From: Chryseobacterium aureum
GTDB lineage: Bacteria > Bacteroidota > Bacteroidia > Flavobacteriales > Weeksellaceae
Length of the DNA stretch: 64,000 nucleotides
Assembly: GCF_003971235.1 (NCBI RefSeq)
Contig: NZ_CP034661.1
Location: 1,116,001 to 1,180,000 of the forward strand
Reading direction: 5' to 3'
The notes under the pieces are model-generated. The model worked only from the letters and a program-made list of their open reading frames with translations, made no database searches and was not told where the DNA came from. The position numbers were made by a program, and so were the translations under genes. How positions within the stretch are numbered: the stretch's first letter is position 1; each line of letters starts with the position of its first letter. Positions 42,409 to 51,188 of the stretch are shown one piece after another.

Positions 42409-42747
42409 ATGGCAGAAAGAATTAAAACATACAGAGAGTTTTACCAATTTTACCTTACTGAACATAGCAAAACAGGAACCCGCATATTTCATTTTATCGG
42501 AACGTTTCTCGTATTCTTTGTTATCGGATATGTCATCAGCTCCGGAAAAGAGCGGTTTCTATGGTATATTCCCATTGTAGGTTATGGGTTTGCCTGGTTC
42601 AGTCATGCTGTGATTGAGAGAAATAAACCGGCTACTTTTAAATATCCTCTATGGTCTTTAATTTCAGATTTCAGACTGTTCTTCGAATTGCTTATTGGTA
42701 AACAGAAATTCTTTACCTCCAATAATCAGCCTCAGAATCAGGGTTAG
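42409..42747 (+). CDS. Mpo1-like (DUF962) membrane protein
   Basis: A 112-residue protein starting MAERIKTYREF. An upstream extension of the frame is AT-rich and lacks family sequence, so I chose the internal ATG. The motifs FYQFYLTEHSKTGTRIFHFIGT and GYGFAWFSHAVIERNKPATFKYP are those of the DUF962/Mpo1 family. The yeast member is a dioxygenase that shortens 2-hydroxy fatty acids, and the conserved His residues bind iron. It has two membrane segments. This would fit turnover of sphingolipid or hydroxy fatty acids, known in related bacteria. Confidence 0.88.
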   Translation: MAERIKTYREFYQFYLTEHSKTGTRIFHFIGTFLVFFVIGYVISSGKERFLWYIPIVGYGFAWFSHAVIERNKPATFKYPLWSLISDFRLFFELLIGKQKFFTSNNQPQNQG

Positions 42748-42754
42748 CCAATGA

Positions 42755-43219
42755 CTATAACTGTGTGGAATTTTGCTTGTCCGGATGAAGTTTCTGCCCT
42801 ATCATATAGCCCAATGAAGGCAGAATAAATGACAATACAACAGGAACGATCAATGCCAGTCCTGAACCCTCAAGAACAATCGTTAAAGGAAAAAGATATG
42901 CGTTATACACAATAAGTGCGAGCGAAAAAAGAAAGCTGTCACTATTGCTTGTAGATAGGATATTGAAATCACTTCCAAACTGATCAAACAAACCGGAACA
43001 GGCAAATAAAAACACATTCACAAAAAACACCCACAAAACAGTTCTGTAGATCATTCCTTTTTTTGCATTCAGATAGCCGGCAAAAAGCAAAAAAAGAGAT
43101 AAGATCCCTGAGACAAAAAAATCCGCACCGGAAATGTCAGATTCACCACCAGTCTTCCCAAAGAAATACATGGCATACAGCACAATATTGAGAAGATAGA
43201 TTGCCGTTACATAATTCAT
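42755..43219 (-). CDS. Small membrane protein of unknown function
   Basis: A 154-residue protein with about four hydrophobic segments (for example residues 1-20, 32-48, 55-75 and 108-140) and a hydrophilic C-terminus. No motif is recognised. It converges with the Mpo1-like gene, with 7 bases between the stops. Confidence 0.65.
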   Translation of the reverse strand: MNYVTAIYLLNIVLYAMYFFGKTGGESDISGADFFVSGILSLFLLFAGYLNAKKGMIYRTVLWVFFVNVFLFACSGLFDQFGSDFNILSTSNSDSFLFSLALIVYNAYLFPLTIVLEGSGLALIVPVVLSFILPSLGYMIGQKLHPDKQNSTQL

Positions 43220-43282
43220 ACATCAAAAATTTTACGTTTCACAATCAGAAATAACTGTGAATGAATATAATTAGAATAAAGA

Positions 43283-43317
43283 AGTTACGGCGGGCGGCTG
43301 CGCCGCCCGCCGTAACT
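43283..43317. repeat. GC-rich perfect palindrome
   Basis: AGTTACGGCGGGCGGC (43283-43298), TGC, and its exact reverse complement (43302-43317). The 16-bp arms are mostly G/C in a low-GC region. It lies between two minus-strand genes (upstream of the 154-residue gene's start and downstream of the transglutaminase gene). No T-run follows, so it is not an ordinary terminator. Confidence 0.85.
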
Positions 43318-43350
43318 CTAAATTTTAAACTTTGAATCTAAATTCAGCTA

Positions 43351-45372
43351 TTATTTGAATTTTTTCTTAAAACTGAATTTAAGCATGTTCATCAGTCCTG
43401 GTTCAATGATATCAATTCCCAGTCCGAAATTACTGTCTGCTACCGTATGATGGTCTGTTCTGAACTGTTCGAATTCACTTTGCGGAATTTCAAGATTAAC
43501 GAGAGGACTGTATTCAATAGATACGCTTGCCCCATTCTTGTTTACCTTTTTACGGCTTTTATAATCAAAATATGGATTAGCGATGGTGCATTCCTGAATG
43601 GTATATTTTTCTTCTGTATCAATTTTCTGATCCGTATGCAGATTGATTTCATATTTCTCGCTGTCGAAATTATGCCAGAACGGTAAATCTTTATGGATGA
43701 AATCCCTTGCACTTGCTTTGATAACATTCCGGTCAAAATACATCAGGAAACGGTTTTTCTGCGGATCTACAAAATAAGGGTTCTCAACGATAGCGGTGTA
43801 TTGAATCTTTACTTCGTTCAGTCTTTTATCATCACTTACCACATCAATCGCAGCATCTTTAAATACGTTTCGGACATCGGTACCGTTTCTGTCCCCAGAG
43901 TAATTAAGTGCATAGAAAAGAAAACCGTTCCAGCTGTCTATGATTTCTCTTTTATTGGTGCTTTTAAAATATCTGCGCATTGCATTGGCTCTGTTTCCTT
44001 TGTAGGTGGTTGACAAAGTAAGTTTTCCCGTGTTGCCCTGGGCATTCATATCTACTTTTTCATCAATACAGAAATAAGGGAATTTATAGGATTTTCTTAC
44101 CTGAAGTTCCTGGTCTTTTTTCACTTCCAGATAGTGCATAAAATACATAAAACCTCTGTTTTCAATTAATCCGAACTCATCACGGATGGTAGCATCTATA
44201 AAATATTCCCCACCTTTATAATTCACTTTTACAACCACGTGATTAAAGCTTAATAATGACGGCAGATAATATTTAATATAATAATCTGTATTAAAATTCA
44301 CCAGCACTACAGAAGCCTCCACTCCTATATAATCAAGGATTACTTTTAACAACACTGATTTTGCCTTACAGTCTCCCTGTTTGTTTTCATAGGTTACTGA
44401 AGGTTCCTGGGGCTTATGCCCATTCATCTCATCAGCATTGAAGATGTAGTAGATATGATTCTGAACATATTCTATGGCAAACTGCAGCTTTTCGTCCTGA
44501 TTGGTAATGGCATCCAGCTTTTCTATAAGATTCGGAGCGAAATCCTTTAAGGAAGATTTATTGAAAATGTCTTCATAAATGGGCACAATATAATTGGAAA
44601 GTTCTTTCCAGTTGCTTTCGGTAGCAAAATCGATATAAGGAAAAATCTCACGGCCGGAATCTACGGGATTAATGTAATTTTCTTCTTCAATCACAAATCT
44701 TTCCCCTTTTTTCAGGTGATTGATTTCGGGCTCAAGAACATTGCCCTGTTCATCTCTGAAAAATGTTTTTTTGTAGGCAATGGTTTCTTCACGTTCATTG
44801 ATGAATGTAAATTTAAAACTGCCATACGCCCAGTAATTATCAGGACTTACCCAGACATACTTTGAGAATTCCTTTCTCAGAAAATCGCGGTCTGTAAATT
44901 CTTTGATTCTTGAATCCTCTAAAATCAGCACATCATACAGCCTGAGATCCTTAATGGTAATATTGATTTTCTTGTTACTGCTCAGCACCCCGCCGCTGCT
45001 CTGGTTTTCACTGTCAAGAACCTTGATTTTCGTATCCGGAATCTTATCAATCAGTACCCCGTCTCTCAAAACACTGATCCTGTGAATCTGATAGACTTCA
45101 TTTTCCTCTACGATTACATCAGAAACAGAAGCCCTTTCGAGGTTTCCCGGTTCGTTCAGCGTATAGGCCATGCAGACATATTCACTGTTTTCTGTGTTGC
45201 TGGTGTAGTATTTTTTTTCTAAAAAGTAGCAGTAATCGCGGCCTTCATCTATTTGTCTTTTGGCAAATTCGGAGTCCTGGATCCGGCTTTTTATTTCTTC
45301 ATCTTCGATAGTTCCTGCCCACATTTCAGGTTTTTGAATCCTGTAATTTTCAACTTGCATTTGATTTTCCAT
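43351..45372 (-). CDS. DUF3857/transglutaminase-like protein
   Basis: A 673-residue protein. The N-terminal half (about residues 60-250) resembles DUF3857. A transglutaminase-like core follows, with the catalytic Cys in QGDCKAKS (near 335), His in FNHVVVKVNY (near 379) and Asp in YFIDATIRDE (near 394). The C-terminal part is beta-rich. There is no signal peptide, whereas related Bacteroidetes proteins are commonly exported. Homologs have a protease-like or crosslinking fold, but the activity of this group is unproven. It lies alone. Confidence 0.85.
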   Translation of the reverse strand: MENQMQVENYRIQKPEMWAGTIEDEEIKSRIQDSEFAKRQIDEGRDYCYFLEKKYYTSNTENSEYVCMAYTLNEPGNLERASVSDVIVEENEVYQIHRISVLRDGVLIDKIPDTKIKVLDSENQSSGGVLSSNKKINITIKDLRLYDVLILEDSRIKEFTDRDFLRKEFSKYVWVSPDNYWAYGSFKFTFINEREETIAYKKTFFRDEQGNVLEPEINHLKKGERFVIEEENYINPVDSGREIFPYIDFATESNWKELSNYIVPIYEDIFNKSSLKDFAPNLIEKLDAITNQDEKLQFAIEYVQNHIYYIFNADEMNGHKPQEPSVTYENKQGDCKAKSVLLKVILDYIGVEASVVLVNFNTDYYIKYYLPSLLSFNHVVVKVNYKGGEYFIDATIRDEFGLIENRGFMYFMHYLEVKKDQELQVRKSYKFPYFCIDEKVDMNAQGNTGKLTLSTTYKGNRANAMRRYFKSTNKREIIDSWNGFLFYALNYSGDRNGTDVRNVFKDAAIDVVSDDKRLNEVKIQYTAIVENPYFVDPQKNRFLMYFDRNVIKASARDFIHKDLPFWHNFDSEKYEINLHTDQKIDTEEKYTIQECTIANPYFDYKSRKKVNKNGASVSIEYSPLVNLEIPQSEFEQFRTDHHTVADSNFGLGIDIIEPGLMNMLKFSFKKKFK

Positions 45373-45521
45373 ATTTATTATAAGAATTATGTTTTGTGGT
45401 TAGTGTTTAAGAAGTTCAAATTAAATGATTAAAAATATAAAAAGCAATAGCAGAAGTACTACAAATTCATAGGAGCCATTTCGGCATGGTAATTGCGAGG
45501 TATGGGAAAAAAATAGAGTTT

Positions 45522-46136
45522 ATGAAAAGTATAGCAACAATTCTAAAAGGGGCAGCACCCGCATTAGCATTATTCGCAATGACGCAATGTACAACCAGAG
45601 CCAACGCATCCTCAGGTGATGAAAAAACATTCATTGTAGGACCACAAACAGCAGATTGTACAGGCGTAGCTCCTATGAAATGTCTGCAGGTAAAAGAAAA
45701 CGCTTCAGAAAACTGGACGAATTTCTACAGCAATATCGAAGGATTTACTTATGAGCCGGGGTATGAATATGTTTTAAAGGTAAAAACGGAAAAAATTGCC
45801 AATCCGCCGGCTGATGCTTCTTCCATAAAATACACCCTGGTAAAACAGGTTTCTAAGACCAAAAAGAAAGAAATGGCAGCCAATGAGAAAACCATTATCG
45901 TAGGACCTCAAACCGTAGACTGCTCTGCCGGAGCCGGCCGTATGAAATGCATGCAGGTCAAAGAAAGTGCTTCTGCAGACTGGACGAATTTCTACAGCAG
46001 CATTGAAGGTTTCACCTATGAGCCGGGTTATGAATATGTTTTAAAAGTAAAAACAGAAAAAATAGAAAATCCTCCGGCCGATGCTTCTTCAATCAAATAT
46101 ACATTGGTAGAACAGGTTTCTAAAACGAAGAAATAA
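45522..46136 (+). CDS. Exported protein with two DUF4377 domains
   Basis: A 204-residue protein starting MKSIATILKG (the upstream extension of the frame is unlikely). The N-terminal signal segment ends in MTQC, so a lipoprotein is possible although the lipobox is not classical. Two nearly identical domains follow (about residues 40-115 and 125-204), each with VGPQT-DC, a Met-Lys-Cys motif, WTNFYS-IEGFTYEPGYEYVL and IKYTLV, typical of DUF4377. The DNA of the two halves is also very similar, so the duplication is recent. Function unknown. Confidence 0.87.
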   Translation: MKSIATILKGAAPALALFAMTQCTTRANASSGDEKTFIVGPQTADCTGVAPMKCLQVKENASENWTNFYSNIEGFTYEPGYEYVLKVKTEKIANPPADASSIKYTLVKQVSKTKKKEMAANEKTIIVGPQTVDCSAGAGRMKCMQVKESASADWTNFYSSIEGFTYEPGYEYVLKVKTEKIENPPADASSIKYTLVEQVSKTKK

Positions 46137-46137
46137 T

Positions 46138-46176
46138 AAAAACCCGCTTCTGAAAATTCAGAAGCGGGTTTTTATT
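46138..46176 (+). terminator. Terminator after the DUF4377 gene
   Basis: AAACCCGCTTCTGAA (46140-46154), loop AA, TTCAGAAGCGGGTTT (46157-46171), then T-rich sequence. Confidence 0.92.
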
Positions 46177-46296
46177 ATTAAGGTGTGAAGCTGGAAGAAT
46201 GAAGTCCGAAGTTACTTTTAGACGATGGGGACAAAGTCTGCTCTCGATTTATTTTTAAATTTTCATTTCTCTCTTCTTAGTTACCTTGCAGCTACC

Positions 46297-47235
46297 TTAA
46301 AATCCGGTTTCTTTTTGAGGAGGATCCGGATATTTTCCTTTTGTAGCCTCTCCTACTGTATTTGCCGTTGTCATGGCCACCACCAAATCATTCAGCATTC
46401 CGCTTGCTGCGGTAGGTGAATTCGGGAGAAGCACAAGATTACTTCTGTTGCTTGCTCCCACAGAATGTAAGGTATCATAATGTTGCGTTACCACAATAAG
46501 CGCTGAGGCTTCATGGGAATTGATATCTACATTATTCAGCATTCTTACAGACTCTTCAAGTCCCTTTGCAATCTCTCTTCTCTGGTCAGCAATTCCCTGT
46601 CCCTGTAGTTTTTTAGATTCAGCTTCTGCTTTTGCGACCGCTACAATACGGATTCTCTGTGCTTCGGATTCATATTCTGCCGCTGTTTTTTCTCTTTCTG
46701 CTGCATTGATTCTGTTCATGGCATGTTTCACCTGCTCATCAGGATCAATATCAGTGACCAAAGCTTTGATAATATCATAGCCGTAACTGTTCATGGCTTC
46801 CTGAAGTTCACTTTTTACCGCAATCGCTACATCATCTTTTCTGACAAAAACATCATCCAGTTTTAGTTTCGGAACCTCAGCACGCACTACGTCAAATACA
46901 AAAGAAGTAATCTGATTTTCCGGATTTTCCAAACGATAATAAGCGTCTCCTACCTGGCTTCTGATGACCTGATACTGAACAGAAATTTTCATTTTGATGA
47001 AAACGTTATCCAATGTTTTCGTATCAATCATTACATCCAGCTGCTGAATTCTCAAATTCAGCCTTTTCGCAATCTGATCTATAATTGGCAGCTTCAGATG
47101 AAGACCTGAATGTTTTACTGCACGGAATTTTCCGAAACGCTCAATAATAGCCGCTGTTTCCTGTTTAACCACAAAAAACGAAGCAAATAAAATGATAAGC
47201 CCGAAGAAAATAACGGGCGCTAAATATATACCCAT
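46297..47235 (-). CDS. SPFH/band 7 membrane protein
   Basis: A 312-residue protein with one N-terminal membrane segment (about residues 4-23) and a band 7 (SPFH) domain (about 25-205), including IIERFGKFRAVKHSGLHLKLP and LDDVFVRKDDVAIAVKSELQ. A charged coiled-coil follows (EREKTAAEYESEAQRIRIVA). It resembles the plant hypersensitive-induced-response type. Such proteins organise membrane microdomains. No NfeD-like partner gene is adjacent. Confidence 0.92.
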   Translation of the reverse strand: MGIYLAPVIFFGLIILFASFFVVKQETAAIIERFGKFRAVKHSGLHLKLPIIDQIAKRLNLRIQQLDVMIDTKTLDNVFIKMKISVQYQVIRSQVGDAYYRLENPENQITSFVFDVVRAEVPKLKLDDVFVRKDDVAIAVKSELQEAMNSYGYDIIKALVTDIDPDEQVKHAMNRINAAEREKTAAEYESEAQRIRIVAVAKAEAESKKLQGQGIADQRREIAKGLEESVRMLNNVDINSHEASALIVVTQHYDTLHSVGASNRSNLVLLPNSPTAASGMLNDLVVAMTTANTVGEATKGKYPDPPQKETGF

Positions 47236-47389
47236 AGTTTTAATTTTTATTAATAAGTCGTTGTAAATTCTGTTTTGTTAAAAATATTTTGGTGAGGTTT
47301 GTTTAAATATAGGAAAAATAAATAGAAGATCCGGATTATACCCCCTCAGAAAATCCTGCGGAGCATTATCAGATTATTTTGAAAACACT

Positions 47390-47397
47390 TACTTTTG
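47390..47397 (+). promoter_or_regulatory. -7 box of the Crp-type gene
   Basis: TACTTTTG, 18 bases before the ATG at 47415. This supports the internal ATG over the earlier TTG frame start at 47379. Confidence 0.6.
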
Positions 47398-47414
47398 AAT
47401 ATTCATTCCACAAC

Positions 47415-47987
47415 ATGGTTAATTCTAAAGAAATATTAAAAGATCACATCTCTAAGTTCACGGCTCTTACTGAAAAACAATTTGATTATGTCTTCGGACA
47501 TTTTAACCTGATCAGTTTAAAGAAAGGGCAAAGCCTGATCTCGGAAGGTGATTTCGTAAACCATGAATATTTTGTTCTTGACGGCTGTTTAAAAGCTTTT
47601 TACCTTAATGACAGCATGAAAATGTTTATCATCCAGTTTGCCATGCCTACGTGGTGGGTGACAGATTTTGATGCGCTTTACAGTAAAACAAGAGCCACCA
47701 TTAATGTAGACTGCATTACCAATGCCACAATTCTTTCTATTTCAAATGAAGACAGAGAAAAGATCTGTAATGAAATTCATGAAGTGGAACATTTTTTCAG
47801 GTGGAGAACCAACAAAGGATATGTAGCTGCACAAAAACGGTTGCTTTCTTTCATGAATAATGATGCTAAATTCCGATATGAAGAACTTTTATCCATGTAC
47901 CCACAGCTGTACAACCTGGTTCCCAAACATCTGATTGCTTCTTATCTGGGAGTAACCCGAGAAACGCTGAGCAGACTGCATCAATAA
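47415..47987 (+). CDS. Crp/Fnr-family transcription regulator
   Basis: A 190-residue protein starting MVNSKEILKDHI (start chosen because of the -7 box at 47390-47397). A cyclic-nucleotide-binding-type beta barrel (about residues 12-125) includes FNLISLKKGQSLISEGDF and EYFVLDGCLKAFY. The C-terminal helix-turn-helix ends in LIASYLGVTRETLSRLHQ. The barrel lacks an obvious cAMP-binding signature, so the signal is unknown. It precedes the YceI-tautomerase-SDR-NTF2-nitronate monooxygenase row and is the likely regulator. Confidence 0.85.
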   Translation: MVNSKEILKDHISKFTALTEKQFDYVFGHFNLISLKKGQSLISEGDFVNHEYFVLDGCLKAFYLNDSMKMFIIQFAMPTWWVTDFDALYSKTRATINVDCITNATILSISNEDREKICNEIHEVEHFFRWRTNKGYVAAQKRLLSFMNNDAKFRYEELLSMYPQLYNLVPKHLIASYLGVTRETLSRLHQ

Positions 47988-48094
47988 TCAATCTCTTCAG
48001 GAGCAATTGATCACCTCCTCTATTTTGTGAGGTACATCACGTAACTTTTTCTTTCGATCGGCTGAACTTTGTGTCAATATTTAAACCCAATACA

Positions 48095-48628
48095 ATGGAC
48101 ACAAAAAATTTTAAAGTCAATACATTAAACAGTACAATTGACTGGACCGGAAGAAAAGTAATCGGTGCTCATAACGGAACGATTGGTATAAAAGACGGAA
48201 ACTTCATCTTTGAAGAAGGAAAATCTATATCAGGAAAGTTTGTCATTGACACCCGTTCTATCAAAATCCTTGATATCGAAGATCCTGAAACCAATGCACA
48301 GTTTGCCAGTCATCTGGCTTCTGATGATTTTTTCAGCTCTGAAAAGTTTCCTGAAGCTTATTTCGAAATCACGCATGCTGAACCGGGTGATGAAAATCTT
48401 TATTACGTAAAAGGAGATCTTACGATTAAAGGAATTACCCATTCTGTCGATACCGGCCTTCAGATCGTAAAAACGGGAAACAGGGCTGTTTTAGATACTA
48501 AAATAGTGGTCGACAGAACGAAATTCAACATCCAGTTCAGATCATCTAACTTCTTTACCCATCTGGGCGACACGCTGATCTATAACAATTTTGATCTCAA
48601 TATCCATCTCGTTGCAGATGCTTATTAA
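48095..48628 (+). CDS. YceI-family protein
   Basis: A 177-residue cytosolic YceI/lipocalin-like protein (no signal peptide) starting MDTKNFKVNTL. Typical features are STIDWTGRKVIGAHNGTIGIKDG, SGKFVIDTRSI and GDLTIKGITH. YceI proteins bind isoprenoid-like lipids, and family members are linked to stress. It is the first gene of the row that follows the Crp-type regulator, which suggests a stress role. Confidence 0.9.
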   Translation: MDTKNFKVNTLNSTIDWTGRKVIGAHNGTIGIKDGNFIFEEGKSISGKFVIDTRSIKILDIEDPETNAQFASHLASDDFFSSEKFPEAYFEITHAEPGDENLYYVKGDLTIKGITHSVDTGLQIVKTGNRAVLDTKIVVDRTKFNIQFRSSNFFTHLGDTLIYNNFDLNIHLVADAY

Positions 48629-48667
48629 ATTCACTCAAATATCCATTAATCTTAAAAATTTACCATC

Positions 48668-48886
48668 ATGCCATTCATCAAAGTAGATGTGCTTCGCGAA
48701 GATCTTAACCGCGAAACAAAACAACAATTACTCAGAAAAATAAGTGCAGCTGTGACTTCGGTTTTAAATAAAGATCCTCACTTAACGCATATTGTCATCA
48801 ATGAAATTGAAGATGATAACTGGGGCTATGCCGGAGAGCAGGTTTCAGTATTAAAAGAACAGGGATTTTCAACAGAAAAAAAATAA
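48668..48886 (+). CDS. 4-oxalocrotonate tautomerase-family protein
   Basis: A 72-residue protein with the catalytic Pro right after the initiator Met (MPFIKVDVL), a 4-OT hallmark. The sequence HIVINEIEDDNWGYAGEQVS is the usual later half. The likely role is tautomerisation of a small keto-enol compound. It lies 39 bases after the YceI gene and 7 bases before the SDR gene. Confidence 0.88.
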   Translation: MPFIKVDVLREDLNRETKQQLLRKISAAVTSVLNKDPHLTHIVINEIEDDNWGYAGEQVSVLKEQGFSTEKK

Positions 48887-48893
48887 ATCAGTT

Positions 48894-49628
48894 ATGAAAA
48901 AACAAACTGTAATTGTAACTGGGGCATCTTCCGGAATAGGATTGGAAACAGCCCGTTATTTCTTAGACAGAGGCGATAATGTGATCATTAATTCACAAAC
49001 AGCATCCAAACTTGAAGAAGTGTATCATGAATTGGGAGCTGGAGAACATCTGACGATGGTTGCCGGGGATGTTGCTGACAAAGCAACAGGAGAAGCATTG
49101 GTACAAAAAGCTTTAGAAAGGTTTGGAAATATTGATATCCTGATCAATAATGCAGGAATCTATGAGAATAAAGCATTCCTGGAGGTTACCGAAGACTATC
49201 TGGATCGTTTTTTAACAACAAATTTAAAAGGGACATTCTTCACTACGCAGGCTGTTATTCCTCAAATGATCCGGCAAAAAGACGGAGTGGTGATCAATGT
49301 AGGCACACCATTAGTATACCATGCCATTGCACAGTCTCCTTCTACAGCGCCTGTTTCCAGCAAGGGAGCTATTCATGCGCTCACTTTACAGCTGGCGGCA
49401 GAATTTGGAAAAGACAATATCAGAGTCAATACCGTGGCTCCCGGATTAATCAGAACGCCAATGCATGGTGCGGATCTTGACAATAATTCGGGACTCCATC
49501 TGATCAACCGTATCGGTGAACCGCAGGAAGTTGCTCAGATGATTCATGCAATTGCCAAGAATAAGTTAATTTCCGGAGCCATCATCAATGTTGATGGAGG
49601 AATGGGTGCCGGGCATCATTTATCATGA
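48894..49628 (+). CDS. SDR-family oxidoreductase
   Basis: A 244-residue short-chain dehydrogenase. The cofactor motif TGASSGIG (about residues 9-16), NNAG (near 86) and the C-terminal NVDGGMGAGH are family features. The usual catalytic Tyr/Lys pair is not obvious: the segment STAPVSSKGAIHAL has Ser-Lys where YxxxK is expected, so activity may be changed. The stop overlaps the next start by 4 bases. Confidence 0.87.
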   Translation: MKKQTVIVTGASSGIGLETARYFLDRGDNVIINSQTASKLEEVYHELGAGEHLTMVAGDVADKATGEALVQKALERFGNIDILINNAGIYENKAFLEVTEDYLDRFLTTNLKGTFFTTQAVIPQMIRQKDGVVINVGTPLVYHAIAQSPSTAPVSSKGAIHALTLQLAAEFGKDNIRVNTVAPGLIRTPMHGADLDNNSGLHLINRIGEPQEVAQMIHAIAKNKLISGAIINVDGGMGAGHHLS

Positions 49629-50077
49629 AACTATCATTAATTATAGCATGGCTGCTCAGCTTTCCGTTGAGCGGCCATGCACAAAATATAAAAGATATGA
49701 AAATCAATCAGACCTCAGAAACTGAAATAAGAAATGTCATAGAGAATTATTATTTCAAAGGAATTTATGAAGGCGATACTGAACTTCTTACAAAAGTTTT
49801 CTATAAAGATGCTTTACTTTTTGGAGACGTTAACGGGGTTCCTTATTTCAAAACTTCAGAGCAGTATATTGAAGGAGTGGGAAGCCGTGTAAGCCCGAAA
49901 AAATCAGGAAAAGAGTTTAAAGCTGAAATTATTTCCATAGATATCATTAATTCAATTGCTGTTGCAAAATTGAACGTCAAAATGTATGATTTTAATTATT
50001 ATAATTTCATAACTTTCAATCACATAGACGGAAAATGGCTAATCATAAACAAGACCTTAACCAATGTACAGCCTTAA
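49625..50077 (+). CDS. Exported NTF2/SnoaL-like protein
   Basis: A 150-residue protein with a signal peptide (ending near LSGHAQNI, residue 20). The mature part (about residues 27-148) has a cone-shaped NTF2-like fold, with VIENYYFKGIYEGDTELLTK and FYKDALLFGDVNG. It resembles the putative lumazine-binding/SnoaL-like group. It begins 4 bases inside the SDR gene (ATGA overlap), so the two are cotranslated. A ligand or substrate is not apparent. Confidence 0.85.
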   Translation: MKLSLIIAWLLSFPLSGHAQNIKDMKINQTSETEIRNVIENYYFKGIYEGDTELLTKVFYKDALLFGDVNGVPYFKTSEQYIEGVGSRVSPKKSGKEFKAEIISIDIINSIAVAKLNVKMYDFNYYNFITFNHIDGKWLIINKTLTNVQP

Positions 50078-50107
50078 TTTGTATTTTTAATTAAAACCAG
50101 TACAATC

Positions 50108-51181
50108 ATGTGGAATAAAAACAGAATTACGGAATTATTAGGGATTGAATATCCTATCCTGCAAGGTCCATTTGGCGGAGGTCTTTCCACCGCTGAACTC
50201 ACAGCCACAGTGAGCAATCTTGGCGGATTGGGAGGTTTCGGAGCATATACCCTGTCACCCCAGGAAATCTATGATATTCACAAAGCCATACAATCCAAAA
50301 CGGATAAACCTTACAATCTTAATCTTTGGGTAAATGATCATGATATCATTAGCGCAGAACATACAAAAGCGCAATATCAAAAGGCAGCTGAGACTTTCAG
50401 GCCTTACTTTGATCTTTTGCAAACGGATATTCCTGCTCCGCCGCTTTCATTTGAATCAAAATTTCAAAATCAGCTGAATGTCATTTTTGATATAAAGCCT
50501 AAAGTCTTCAGCTTCATGTTTGGACTATTAGATGAAAATATCATTGAAAACCTTCACCGGAATGGAACTGTTGTGCTGGGAAATGCCACTACACTGGATG
50601 AAGCAGTAGCTCTGGAAAGAACTGGTGTGGATATTATTGTAGCTTCCGGTTTTGAAAGTGGCGGGCACAGACCTTCTTTTCTGGATCAGGCAGAACTTTC
50701 TACAACGGGAACTTTTGCTTTGATTCAATTAATTAAAGATCGTGTAAAAATCCCTGTAGTGGCTGCCGGAGGAATTGCCAGCGGCCGCGGAATAGCAGGT
50801 GCTTTCAAACTGGGAGCTGATGCCGTACAGATCGGAACTGCTTTTCTGGCGACTGAAGAATCCGGCGCGCTCCCTATACACAAAGAATTTTTATTTTCTG
50901 ATGCCGCTAAATCTACTACACTTTCCAGAGCGTATACAGGCAGATTAGGACGTGGGATTACTACAAAAATTACAAGAGATGTATTGGCTGGAACGGACCA
51001 GATACTCCCTTTCCCTTTGCAGACTCATTTTATGGGAGCATTGAGAAAAGCGGCTTTGGAACAGCACAAGAATGAGCTGGTATTCTTCTGGTGTGGCCAG
51101 ATAGCTCCGCTTTTAAAGCATAAAAAAGCCTCTGCTTTAATGAGATCATTAATAGAAGAGGCTTCTGAATTATTACGGTAA
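50108..51181 (+). CDS. Nitronate monooxygenase
   Basis: A 357-residue FMN-dependent TIM-barrel enzyme of the nitronate monooxygenase family. The N-terminal PILQGPFGGGLSTAELTATVS, the glycine-rich GGIASGRGIAGAF and GADAVQIGTAFLATEES are the flavin-binding parts. It oxidises alkyl nitronates, such as those made from toxic nitro compounds. It closes the Crp-linked row. The enzymes point to detoxification. Confidence 0.92.
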   Translation: MWNKNRITELLGIEYPILQGPFGGGLSTAELTATVSNLGGLGGFGAYTLSPQEIYDIHKAIQSKTDKPYNLNLWVNDHDIISAEHTKAQYQKAAETFRPYFDLLQTDIPAPPLSFESKFQNQLNVIFDIKPKVFSFMFGLLDENIIENLHRNGTVVLGNATTLDEAVALERTGVDIIVASGFESGGHRPSFLDQAELSTTGTFALIQLIKDRVKIPVVAAGGIASGRGIAGAFKLGADAVQIGTAFLATEESGALPIHKEFLFSDAAKSTTLSRAYTGRLGRGITTKITRDVLAGTDQILPFPLQTHFMGALRKAALEQHKNELVFFWCGQIAPLLKHKKASALMRSLIEEASELLR

Positions 51182-51188
51182 TCGGAAT

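Noticed and set aside
43283-43317. Terminator of the transglutaminase gene
   Set aside because: The palindrome has no T-run on the minus strand. It is listed as a repeat.
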